Assembly (NCBI GenBank): GCA_014584465.1
Contig: JACTMU010000105.1
Coordinates: 1-62,598 of the forward strand
DNA: 62,598 bases
Source of the DNA: Pseudomonadota bacterium
GTDB lineage: Bacteria; Bdellovibrionota; Bdellovibrionia; Bdellovibrionales; JACTMU01
Direction of reading: 5' to 3'
Shown here: positions 1-7,340 of the stretch, piece after piece
How the letters are laid out: each line of letters begins with the position of its first letter
How positions within the stretch are numbered: the first letter of the stretch is position 1
Program-made: the position numbers and the translations under genes
The notes under the pieces: model-generated
Told to the model about the DNA's origin: nothing
Seen by the model: the letters and a program-made list of their open reading frames with translations, nothing else
Database searches by the model: none

Positions 1-174
1 CTCCTCAGAGAGAATCTTATGTTGAAGCCCCAGTGGAAGAGCCACCTCATGGTCGATGCGCAACACGGTTTCAATTCCAAACTCACTCACACCGCCCAAT
101 GAGGTCATTGGGAATAGTGCGACCTGCGCCATCAAATAACAAAGGGCGAGTGTGTTTCGAATACAGCGTGACAT
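1..174 (-). CDS. N-terminal part of a secreted protein (partial, runs off window)
   Basis: This minus-strand reading frame starts with ATG at 174 and stays open to the window edge (58 codons). A TAGGAG ribosome site lies a few bases upstream. The N-terminus (MSRCIRNTLALCYLMAQVAL) is basic then hydrophobic and looks like a signal peptide, so the product is probably exported. The visible mature part (GGVSEFGIETVLRIDHEVAL) matches no family I recognise. The remainder lies outside the window, so the function is unknown. Confidence 0.6.
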   Translation of the reverse strand, partial: MSRCIRNTLALCYLMAQVALFPMTSLGGVSEFGIETVLRIDHEVALPLGLQHKILSEE

Positions 175-475
175 TGCAAGACTCCTAAGTTTCTATCTTT
201 CTTTTAACTTTTGGGACCAAGATCATATTAACGAAGCTTGTCTCGAATCGAAAAGATTAATGGCCCAGATGTAAAATCTTTAGGAGTTGTCTACGATTTC
301 TACACTGTTTTCATCAGCCAAAAATTCTTTGAGAGTTCAAAACCAAGCTTCTTCCTTGGTCGATTGTTGATGGAATCTCAATGTCTTTGTGACTTCTCTT
401 TTTTAAAAAAACACGCAGGCCTTGTGCGTTGTGTTTCTATATTGACATCGCTACTACAAAAGTATAGAAGAGGGT
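175..475. other. Intergenic region between divergent genes
   Basis: About 300 bases separate the minus-strand secreted protein from the transposase gene. I see no convincing gene here. The right end carries a possible promoter for the transposase (listed separately). The short open frame on the + strand from about 238 has no ribosome site and no recognisable protein features. Confidence 0.5.
442..468 (+). promoter_or_regulatory. Candidate promoter of the transposase gene
   Basis: A perfect TTGACA at 442-447 is followed by TATAGA at 463-468. The spacer is 15 bases, shorter than the ideal 17, and the -10 box ends only 7 bases before the GTG start at 476, so a transcript would be nearly leaderless. 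This is a sequence-only guess. Confidence 0.3.
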
Positions 476-1027
476 GTGAGTCGAAAACAGAGATTTCCAC
501 AGCAGCTGCTTTTGGGTGATGAGTTCAAGATAGAAAAAGAATTCGGCGGTGCCCGCCTTAAGAGATCCCATGCCAAGAAAGCTAGGCCTATTCCTACTAA
601 GAAATCCATGCACTTAACTTTAAGATCGTCCAGAGCAAAGGGGGACAAATCTCTTAGATTCAATAAATATCGAATCCAAAGGATCGAAGCTGCAGTTCGA
701 ACTCAAGCCAAAAGATTCGGAGTGGAGATCTTTAGATACGCCAATGTCGGCAATCACCTTCATATGCTTGTCCAAGCAAGCTACAGGCAAGGATTTATCT
801 CTTTTTTAAGATCCATTTCAGGAATCATTGCAAGAATTGCACTGGGAGCAGAAAAGGGAAAGGCAAAGCTAAAGGAAGCTGCTCACTTTTGGGATCAAAG
901 ACCTTGGACAAGGGTGCTTCTCACCTGGACTGAGTTTAAGAATGTAAAAAAATATGTTGAACAGAATTTCAATGAAGCCATGGGATTTGTGCCCTACAAA
1001 CCTCGCAAATACAGATCTACTGCTTAG
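476..1027 (+). CDS. Y1 tyrosine transposase (REP-associated, RAYT / IS200-like)
   Basis: A 183-residue single-strand-DNA transposase of the HUH class. It has the metal-binding HLH motif at residues 94-96 (GNHLHMLVQ) and a tyrosine in KKYVEQNF at residue 160 that fits the single catalytic Tyr of Y1 enzymes. The segment SMHLTLRSSRAKG near residue 44 matches the usual first beta strand of the family. The start is GTG, preceded by a purine-rich AGAAGAGGG. No partner orfB/TnpB gene is present, so this fits the RAYT type, which acts on palindromic repeats, rather than a full IS605 element. A 161-bp palindromic repeat begins 21 bases after the stop codon and a truncated copy lies at 16.2 kb, which suggests these are its substrates. 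The frame is intact, so the enzyme may be active. Confidence 0.85.
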   Translation: MSRKQRFPQQLLLGDEFKIEKEFGGARLKRSHAKKARPIPTKKSMHLTLRSSRAKGDKSLRFNKYRIQRIEAAVRTQAKRFGVEIFRYANVGNHLHMLVQASYRQGFISFLRSISGIIARIALGAEKGKAKLKEAAHFWDQRPWTRVLLTWTEFKNVKKYVEQNFNEAMGFVPYKPRKYRSTA

Positions 1028-1048
1028 ATTTCGAAAAACCCAAACTAC

Positions 1049-1209
1049 AGTCCGTTCGGAAAATTCTACGACACAACTTGCTTGTTCTTTTTCACCAGAT
1101 TGAACAAAGATCTCCTCGAATTAGCTTCTGGCTAGCCCTTCGTCGATCCTTGTTCAATCTGATAAAAAATTCCTTCGCAATTTGCGTCGTAGAATTTTCC
1201 GAACGGACT
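1049..1209. repeat. 161-bp palindromic (MITE/REP-like) element next to the transposase
   Basis: The ends are perfect 24-bp inverted repeats (1049-1072 and 1186-1209; outer bases AGTCCGTTCGG). Nested inside are further arms: AGATTGAACAA against TTGTTCAATCT, and TTAGC against GGCTA around the centre. The whole element could fold into one long hairpin. It starts 21 bases after the stop of the RAYT gene. The first two thirds are repeated almost exactly at 16247-16354. It has no coding capacity that I can see. Confidence 0.85.
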
Positions 1210-1272
1210 ATAACTTCAGCAACTTGGGCATGATGACCAAACCAAAGTGCGCAAGTCATTTTGGCACAGTGC

Positions 1273-1353
1273 CTAGGTTTTAGGGAGACCTCGCTTTTGG
1301 AGAAGCCGATGGGCGATGGCTCGAGAGAGCGCACAAATGGTGAGAGTGGGATT
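1273..1353 (-). pseudogene. C-terminal fragment of a GMC oxidoreductase gene
   Basis: Read on the minus strand this segment encodes NPTLTICALSRAIAHRLLQK followed by RGLPKT and a stop. That is nearly identical to the last 26 residues of the GMC oxidoreductase encoded at 3037-5064. DNA similarity to the 3' end of that gene and its flank runs from about 1238 to 1353. Upstream of the Asn-Pro codons the similarity stops. It is therefore a remnant of a lost paralogue or a partial duplication. Confidence 0.75.
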
Positions 1354-1405
1354 GAAACCTCGTAAAAGGCTTCAATCCAACAACGACAGGGATCGTAGAC
1401 GGGTT

Positions 1406-1864
1406 TTATAGAGAGGCAGAGAGTTCGCACATCAGAGTGGCAATGTGCAATGGCTTGAGGGGGTGAGTTTGCATCTGTGACAGATGAGCCATTGGAAATG
1501 GATTAAATCCACCCTCTTCGACTCTTACAATAAAATTTCCATCATGCAGCGGGTACTCTCGGCAGGTCCATGTGGTTTTGATTACCGATGGATCACTTTC
1601 CAACTCAGTTTCGGGTGTCTGATCACATTTGAACTTTGCGATCATGTCGGCGTTTGACCGATCATGGAGCACACCAAATTTAAACGTTATGACTGCGGTG
1701 TGGTCGATTTGAAATGTTAATTCGTTGTTGGCGCATTTTAGTATCGTGCCTATTGGTCCTGTACCGCCACCTCCCACCGTAGGGCCAGCCCCCAGTGCTT
1801 CAACGGCAAAAGCAACAACTGCAGCTGCAATCACTCTTCGCATTCTAAGTTTTTCTTGTTTCAT
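1406..1864 (-). CDS. Small secreted protein of unknown function
   Basis: A 152-residue protein. I place the start at the ATG at 1864 because GGAAGGAAAAG lies just before it; an upstream in-frame ATG at 1954 has no ribosome site. The N-terminus (MKQEKLRMRRVIAAAVVAFA) is a clear signal peptide, followed by a glycine-rich stretch (GPTVGGGGTGPIG). The mature part has four cysteines that could form disulfides. No family recognised. It is divergent from the TIGR02147 regulator at 2150, which may control it. Confidence 0.6.
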   Translation of the reverse strand: MKQEKLRMRRVIAAAVVAFAVEALGAGPTVGGGGTGPIGTILKCANNELTFQIDHTAVITFKFGVLHDRSNADMIAKFKCDQTPETELESDPSVIKTTWTCREYPLHDGNFIVRVEEGGFNPFPMAHLSQMQTHPLKPLHIATLMCELSASL

Positions 1865-2006
1865 CTTTTCCTTCCTCCACGTAACATTTGTTCTTAATCT
1901 CAAATGAGTCATCCAATGGTTCATCAGGAATTTGATGGATCCATGTGTTTCCAATTGGAGCTCACATGAAACCTAGCACGATATTGCGCAAGTAGCTATA
2001 TATTTA

Positions 2007-2045
2007 ATATACAAGATTCAAAGAATTGATATATCATTTGTATAT
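2007..2045. promoter_or_regulatory. AT-rich inverted repeat in a divergent promoter region
   Basis: ATATACAA at 2007-2014 is mirrored exactly by TTGTATAT at 2038-2045. The two arms lie in the very AT-rich gap between the divergent secreted-protein gene (start 1864) and the TIGR02147 regulator (start 2150). This placement fits an operator, possibly for the regulator itself. No binding data are available. Confidence 0.35.
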
Positions 2046-2149
2046 ACCATCAGGCTTTGATCAGTTAAGCTGAGGGGCGCGAAGATCTGGGTTGTAAGAT
2101 AGCAATTGATCGTTCTATCTTGGATTTCTCAAAAAGGTGGTTATCAGCA

Positions 2150-2956
2150 ATGAAAGAGCTCTTTCAGTATCAGGATTATCGGGATTTTTTGGAGTTTCTT
2201 GTTGGGCAACGGGATTCGAGAAAGTTCACGCGGAGCAGTTTGGCAAGGGCAATGGGTTGCCAAGCAGCCTATTTCTCACAAGTGCTTAAGGGTCGAGCGA
2301 GTCTTACAGAGGAACATGGGATCAAACTTTGCGTCTACCTTGGTTTTAACGAGGTGGAGACTGATTATTTCATGGTCATTTTGCGTCTCGGACGCTCCGG
2401 ACACCAAGTCCTTACTCAGTATCTCGAGGGTCAAAGAAAAAGACTTAAGAGGCTGGGTGCGGAGGTCGATGCTAAGATTTCAAAAGAGACAAATCGAATT
2501 TCCGAAGAACTTAGCCATTACTATTGTTCATCGTGGATTCCGTCGACGATTCATTTGGCAACCAGTTGTTCCTCTTATCAGACGGTGGGTTCATTAGCTC
2601 AGCGGTTTGGATTACAAAAGGAGATGGTCGAGTTTCATCTGTCCATGCTGGAGAAATATTCATTGGTGAAATTTGGTGGTCATAGGTGGAGTTTCAACGG
2701 TGATTCGATTCATATTTCTAAGGGTTCGGCACAGGATCTTTCATTTCAGACGAACAATCGAATTCGCTCTTTGAGCGCCATTCAGGCACGTAAAGAGAGG
2801 AGCGTACACTACTCTGCACTACTTTCGTTGGACGAAAGGACAGCTAATGAAATTCGTGAGAAGGTGATTGAAACGATCAGTGATCTTCTTCATCGAGCAG
2901 AGCCAGCTCCAGCCGAAGAGGTCTATTCTGTCTGTATCGATTTTTTTCAAACCTAA
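2150..2956 (+). CDS. TIGR02147 / DUF4423 family regulator
   Basis: A 268-residue protein with the layout of the TIGR02147 family. The N-terminus (MKELFQYQDYRDFLEFLV) is the family signature, followed by a helix-turn-helix-like region (LARAMGCQAAYFSQVLKGRASLTEEHG). The C-terminal half is the DUF4423 domain with a second winged-helix-like segment (VGSLAQRFGLQKEMVEFHLSML). The family is abundant in Bdellovibrionota and Fibrobacteres and is presumed to regulate transcription. I choose the ATG at 2150 because AAGGTGG precedes it at proper spacing; a TTG at 2120 is in frame but lacks one. It is divergent from a secreted-protein gene. Confidence 0.8.
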   Translation: MKELFQYQDYRDFLEFLVGQRDSRKFTRSSLARAMGCQAAYFSQVLKGRASLTEEHGIKLCVYLGFNEVETDYFMVILRLGRSGHQVLTQYLEGQRKRLKRLGAEVDAKISKETNRISEELSHYYCSSWIPSTIHLATSCSSYQTVGSLAQRFGLQKEMVEFHLSMLEKYSLVKFGGHRWSFNGDSIHISKGSAQDLSFQTNNRIRSLSAIQARKERSVHYSALLSLDERTANEIREKVIETISDLLHRAEPAPAEEVYSVCIDFFQT

Positions 2957-3036
2957 GGGCAGGGACTTTCTACGGAGGTCACCACTAGGAATCTAGAGAC
3001 TCAAGCTAAGGTGCACAAGTCATTTTGGCACAGTGC

Positions 3037-5064
3037 CTAGGTTGTAGGGAGACCTCGCTTTTGGAGAAGCCGATGGGCGATGGCTCGAGAGAGTGCACAG
3101 ATGGTAAGGGTTGGATTGGCCGTTGTTGAGGTTGGAAAGATGGAGGCATCGGTGATGTAGAGGTTCTCGATGTTCCAGCTTTCGCCGTTAGGATCGACCA
3201 CAGATTCTTTGGCGTTTGAGCCCATGCGACAACCACCCATAGGGTGTGCAGTTGCAAGAAAGACTCTGTGATGAGAGAGCACCTTCATGGTGAGCAGTCG
3301 GTCAATCTCCTTTTGCGTGGCATCGGGTGATTCCTTACGGTCAATGATCAGAGGCTCTTGAAAGGCAAAGTAGACCTGGCGAGCACCGGCTGCAAAGTAG
3401 ATCTGAGCAGCTGCTTTGAGACCTCGCAGGTATTGCTCTTTGTCTTCATCCTGGAGTCGGTAGGTGAAGCTATTGGGCTTCACCATTCCATTAGGTGAAT
3501 CGCGAAAGATGAGTGTCATGCGTGCCGAGGAGTTGTACCTCTTCATGAGATTCCAGTGACTGTAAATCCACTCTTGCGAAATCCACTGATTTTTGTGAAC
3601 GGTGGTGGTGGACTCATCATCTAGGCTCGGGGAAAGGGTGGAGGAACTCTTCGTGCGCGTTTGAAGTTCTTCGCGAGAGAGTGAGGAGCTCTCGCCAAAG
3701 ATGCGATCGGCTCTCTCTTGGATCTCCGTTGGATGACCAAATGGGGTCAATTGAGCATGAGAGACAGGAAGGTTGAAGGTCCCCTCAAATTTAAAGTAGT
3801 TTTTTGTTCGACTTGGACCTGTGGGCTCTGGAATGTCGCAATTGGGGTTGCTGGGCGAAAACTCTCCAACGTAGTAGCTCATGGGAGGTCCACCCGTATT
3901 GGGAAATGTTGCATGATCAAATATACCGTAAATGGCGGATGGGGCATGAGTGGTGAGGTGGCGACCCACATTGGGATTGTGGGCAGTCTTGGAAAATCCA
4001 AAGGGATTGAACCACTCCGTGGGGCCTACTCCTGAGCGTTGTAAAATGCGCGGGGAATCCAGGGCTCCACCGGCAAGAACGACCAGGCTTGTCGGAATTT
4101 TAACTTCGCGCTCTTCACCTTGAAAGCTACCTCGGGCGATCACGGCCTGAACCGCGTGACTGTGAGATCCCTGTTTGTTCTTCTTAAATTCAATCTTCAT
4201 GACTTCACAATTAGGCACAATGCGCGCTCCATGGCGGGCTGCATTTGGAAGGTGAACTAGAAGAGGAGTCTGTTTTCGGTTGTAGCGACATCCAGTATCG
4301 CAATAGCCACAGCCACGGCACTCCACAACGTTACGTTCGGCAGCGCCACTGTGCTCATGCCATCCCAGCGCTTCGGAGCCCAGGGCAAGCATGGCATTGT
4401 TTCGGTTGATTTGAGAAAGTGGAACAGGGGAGACCGAAAGCTCCTTCTTTAGGACGGCATAGTGTTGGTTGAGTTCATTTGCTGAGATGTCAAAACCAAA
4501 ACGTCTCTCCCATTCACTTCGGATAGGTTCGGGAAGTTCGAAACAGAGAGCATGGTTGATGGTTGCTGAGCCACCCACCATCTTTCCTTTAATGACGATG
4601 GTGTCCATATTTGGGATGTTGACGATGTCCAATTTAAGGGGGCTTGAGGCACTGAACTCGGTCTCGTAGAGCCTGCTCTTCTTTTCTTTAATAGGTTGAA
4701 GGTTTTGGTCGATGGAAACCCATGGTCCAGAGTATCCGATCTCTTTCCAGATGGCGGGATCAGAATAGATGGGTTGAGTGGCCATGAACTTTGCAAATCG
4801 GAAAAGCCCGGAAGTTCCCTTGTCTACATTGATCTGCAACCTTTGAAGACCCTTGCTCACTTTCCACGATTCAACATCTGAGTTCTTAAGCGAAATGCGC
4901 TCGCCGAGGACAAAGTGACCCTCTATAGCAAGAATCAGGAGCTTGAAATCAGAACTGGCCTTTGCTCCTAAGCGTTTCAGATAGGCATCAAAGCGCCGAG
5001 ATGGGTCGGAGCTTGCCTTCTCAATCACTTCTTGAGGCAATAGGCCTCGTGCTAGGTTGCGCAC
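3037..5064 (-). CDS. GMC-type oxidoreductase, probably degenerate
   Basis: From the GTG at 5064 the frame encodes 675 residues. Residues 1 to about 125 resemble the gluconate 2-dehydrogenase subunit 3-like leader found fused to GMC enzymes. GMC features follow: GGSATINHALCFELP (residues 165-179), a cysteine cluster (CRGCGYCDTGC), and the C-terminal domain with HPMGGCRMG and NPTLTICALSRA holding the usual catalytic His and Asn. Two defects stand out. The FAD-binding GxGxxG Rossmann motif expected after LKLDIV (near residue 148, about 4620) is absent, as if 60 or so residues were deleted in frame. The true N-terminus is also cut off by a frameshift (next entry). Loss of FAD binding would make the protein inactive, so it may be a young pseudogene. 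Confidence 0.7.
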   Translation of the reverse strand: MRNLARGLLPQEVIEKASSDPSRRFDAYLKRLGAKASSDFKLLILAIEGHFVLGERISLKNSDVESWKVSKGLQRLQINVDKGTSGLFRFAKFMATQPIYSDPAIWKEIGYSGPWVSIDQNLQPIKEKKSRLYETEFSASSPLKLDIVNIPNMDTIVIKGKMVGGSATINHALCFELPEPIRSEWERRFGFDISANELNQHYAVLKKELSVSPVPLSQINRNNAMLALGSEALGWHEHSGAAERNVVECRGCGYCDTGCRYNRKQTPLLVHLPNAARHGARIVPNCEVMKIEFKKNKQGSHSHAVQAVIARGSFQGEEREVKIPTSLVVLAGGALDSPRILQRSGVGPTEWFNPFGFSKTAHNPNVGRHLTTHAPSAIYGIFDHATFPNTGGPPMSYYVGEFSPSNPNCDIPEPTGPSRTKNYFKFEGTFNLPVSHAQLTPFGHPTEIQERADRIFGESSSLSREELQTRTKSSSTLSPSLDDESTTTVHKNQWISQEWIYSHWNLMKRYNSSARMTLIFRDSPNGMVKPNSFTYRLQDEDKEQYLRGLKAAAQIYFAAGARQVYFAFQEPLIIDRKESPDATQKEIDRLLTMKVLSHHRVFLATAHPMGGCRMGSNAKESVVDPNGESWNIENLYITDASIFPTSTTANPTLTICALSRAIAHRLLQKRGLPTT

Positions 5065-5291
5065 CAGATGGGCTTCGGCTTGGCTTAAGACGGCAAGGTT
5101 TGCGCCATCGGGCTGATCAATCGTTCTCTTTTCGACAAAGTCGCTGAGCTTTTTCCACTGTTCATCATCAATGCCTCCCCAGGCTGTAGCTCCGTAGGGT
5201 GAGATTGCGAAAGCGGATGTGGATAATGAGAGTTGTGCGAGAAATCTAAGAAAATCCCGCCGACTGAACTCCTTTGAAAATTGAAACTCAT
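5065..5291 (-). other. Displaced Tat signal peptide of the GMC oxidoreductase
   Basis: In the same frame as the GMC gene, upstream of its first usable start, the DNA encodes EFSRRDFLRFLAQLSLSTSA and continues into FAISPYGATAWGG, an obvious twin-arginine signal with its cleavage region. No ATG, GTG or TTG exists in that frame before a TAA stop. The ATG at 5291 is one frame off. One extra base in the run of four A (5277-5280 on the + strand) would join ATG to the signal as MSFNFSKEFSRRDFLRFL. Either the sequence has an error there or the gene is frameshifted. Confidence 0.7.
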
Positions 5292-5464
5292 AGAGACTCT
5301 GATTGTTCGACAGAGCTATAGGTTAAGCAAAAAACTTCTCAGTTGCAAACAAAGGAGGATGTTGGGTCGGGAGGGTTTCGAGTTGGAAATAAATTCAGAT
5401 CAAAAGATTCAGATCAAAGTCTGGGTGTCAAAACTCTTTTCATTTTGATCGCGAAGAGATAACA

Positions 5465-6328
5465 TTGAATGAGTGTCGTAGGTTTACCTTAGGAATATCA
5501 CTTTTGATAAAGAACCATCTTTCGCCCATTCTGATTCTGGTTGTGATCGTTGTGGCCTCGCTGCCCCGTCTTCTTTGGCACGAAGAGGATCGGTCTAAGG
5601 ATTTGCCAGGAAAGACCATGGGACCAGCGATGGAAGAGCGAAGCCCTTCGGCAGCAGTCCCGACGATGGCAGATTGGCTCCCAGAGTATGACAGTACCGA
5701 CGGTTGGGGGGAGGATCGAAGGGATTGCACTGAGTGCCACAACATGAATGGGAGTCCCAACTACTTTCCGAGAAACCACGAAAACCCTCATCATCGAATC
5801 AAGTTGCGATGCCTTCAGTGCCATCAACCCCATCCCTCCCATTTGGCTGGCGAGAAGTCCCTTTTTGAGGTGGCAGACCCAATTCATAGGAAGAGAGGGG
5901 AGTCTCATTTGCCAGTGACTCTTCGTCGCATCACCGATTGGGACCAGCGCTGTTCGGCCTGTCACCTTGAGCAGTATCAACGCATCTATGGGGCAGAAGA
6001 TGGTGGCTCTCGCGGTGATGGGCATGTTCACTCAGCCCAAGAATCAAAAGTGCCTTATGTAGGAAATTCATTTTTACAGCCGTTGAAAGTCGAGGCCTCA
6101 CTCGAGCGGGCTAAGGCTACGTTTGTGAAAGGGCGTCTTTGTATTGGCTGTCACTACGCTGACCACTCTTTTCGGAGTCTAAGTGAAAAAGAGTGGGACC
6201 AAACGTGCCTGCAATGTCACGGGGGTACCATCCAGCATGTTCAGGAGACGGGCTGGGGATGCGTCAGGTGTCACATGGCCGGTGGCAACGCAAACTGGCT
6301 CAAGAAGCCGTTGGGACATTCGCTTTGA
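5465..6328 (+). CDS. Membrane-anchored or secreted six-heme cytochrome c
   Basis: A 287-residue protein with six CxxCH heme-binding motifs (CTECH, CLQCH, CSACH, CIGCH, CLQCH, CVRCH). The N-terminus has a hydrophobic segment (ILILVVIVVASLPRLLW) acting as signal or membrane anchor, so the hemes face the periplasm. Extra histidines (HNMNG, HENPHHR, HPSH) could be distal ligands. The spacing resembles NapC/NrfB-type or DmsE-like electron carriers, but I cannot name the partner oxidoreductase. The start codon is TTG at 5465 with GAAGAG upstream. It is divergent from the damaged GMC oxidoreductase and convergent with a LuxR-type gene. Confidence 0.8.
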   Translation: MNECRRFTLGISLLIKNHLSPILILVVIVVASLPRLLWHEEDRSKDLPGKTMGPAMEERSPSAAVPTMADWLPEYDSTDGWGEDRRDCTECHNMNGSPNYFPRNHENPHHRIKLRCLQCHQPHPSHLAGEKSLFEVADPIHRKRGESHLPVTLRRITDWDQRCSACHLEQYQRIYGAEDGGSRGDGHVHSAQESKVPYVGNSFLQPLKVEASLERAKATFVKGRLCIGCHYADHSFRSLSEKEWDQTCLQCHGGTIQHVQETGWGCVRCHMAGGNANWLKKPLGHSL

Positions 6329-6386
6329 CCCAGATCGGGCAATGCCTGCCTTTTGGATGATCGTTATCTCCACTTCGAACCGTTCA

Positions 6387-7016
6387 TCATTCCGGTGACG
6401 AGGCGGAACTCTCTCTCGGAGTGAGTAGATCTTCTAGGAAAAAGGCCGAAAGCTCGGAGCGTCCCGTAACACCAGCCTTGGCATAGATGGAGATGGCCTG
6501 CGCACGTGCAGTCTTTTCAGTGGTCTTACGTATTTCGGCAACCTCTTTGAGCCCGAGCCCTTTAAGGAGTAAAAAAGCAACCTCTTTCTCAGAGGGGGTC
6601 AACTTCCAATGATCCAGTTGCTCCTCAATGGCATTGCCAAGCCCCTCCAGATACTTCTTGGACCGACTCTTCCATTGTTGGGCTTCAGCAGCAAGGATTG
6701 CAGAACTCTTCTTTTGTTCTTCAAGTGATCTCTTGAGCGTGATGGACTCTCGCATGATCAGAAAGATGCCGCCTAACGCAATCAGTCCAATGATCCCTTC
6801 GGTCAATAGATGCAAGCTCTTGGCGCCTTCGAGTGCATCAATGCCAAGGTCGATCAAGACGATGGTGGCAATGGCGGTAAAAATCGTCAGGATCTGAAGT
6901 CGCTCACGATGTGTCATTTGGAAATATTGCTCCTTTGCCCTATCCATTTGGGGCATTTGCCCATTGAATTTTTGTGATACAAGAGGCATCTTAGGAGACG
7001 ATGAGGCACGGATCAA
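6387..7016 (-). CDS. Membrane-bound LuxR-type transcription regulator
   Basis: A 209-residue protein with two predicted membrane helices (LQILTIFTAIATIVLIDLGI and the segment LLTEGIIGLIALGGIFLIM), a coiled-coil-like linker (SLEEQKKSSAILAAEAQQW), and a C-terminal LuxR/GerE helix-turn-helix (LTPSEKEVAFLLLKGLGLKE with VAEIRKTTEKTARAQAISIY). The layout resembles membrane-tethered LuxR regulators of the Bdellovibrio group. The start is uncertain: TTG at 7016, ATG at 6989 and ATG at 6947 are all in frame and none has a strong ribosome site. Its target genes are not evident. Confidence 0.75.
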   Translation of the reverse strand: MIRASSSPKMPLVSQKFNGQMPQMDRAKEQYFQMTHRERLQILTIFTAIATIVLIDLGIDALEGAKSLHLLTEGIIGLIALGGIFLIMRESITLKRSLEEQKKSSAILAAEAQQWKSRSKKYLEGLGNAIEEQLDHWKLTPSEKEVAFLLLKGLGLKEVAEIRKTTEKTARAQAISIYAKAGVTGRSELSAFFLEDLLTPRESSASSPE

Positions 7017-7082
7017 GGGGAGTTTTGATCCACTGAGTGCATCATTGTGAGAAATGCAACGACTTTAAAGAGGAGGAAAAAG

Positions 7083-7340
7083 ATGAAAAAGATGATCGTT
7101 ATCATGGGGGTTCTGTGGGTGTCAGGTGCAGCTTTTGCAAAGAAGAACTGCACAGACGAGCCCAAGAGCAAATGGATGAGTGAGGCCGACTTTAAGAAGA
7201 AAGTTGAGGCCGAAGGCTACAAGATTCGTAAGTTCAAACAACCCGGCAGTTGCTACGAGATTTATGGTACGGATAAGAATGGAAAGAGTGTTGAGATCTA
7301 TTTTAATCCTGTTGATGGCACCATTGCGAAGTCTCGATAG
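7083..7340 (+). CDS. Small periplasmic PepSY-like protein
   Basis: An 85-residue protein beginning at the ATG at 7083 with a strong GAGGAGG site upstream. Residues 1-18 (MKKMIVIMGVLWVSGAAFA) are a signal peptide. The mature part (WMSEADFKKKVEAEGYKIRK, then SCYEIYGTDKNGKSVEIYFN followed by PVDG) fits the PepSY-2 fold seen in small periplasmic proteins. Such proteins often sit next to cytochromes, but no partner is visible here. Its 3' end overlaps the convergent gene by 43 bases. Confidence 0.75.
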   Translation: MKKMIVIMGVLWVSGAAFAKKNCTDEPKSKWMSEADFKKKVEAEGYKIRKFKQPGSCYEIYGTDKNGKSVEIYFNPVDGTIAKSR

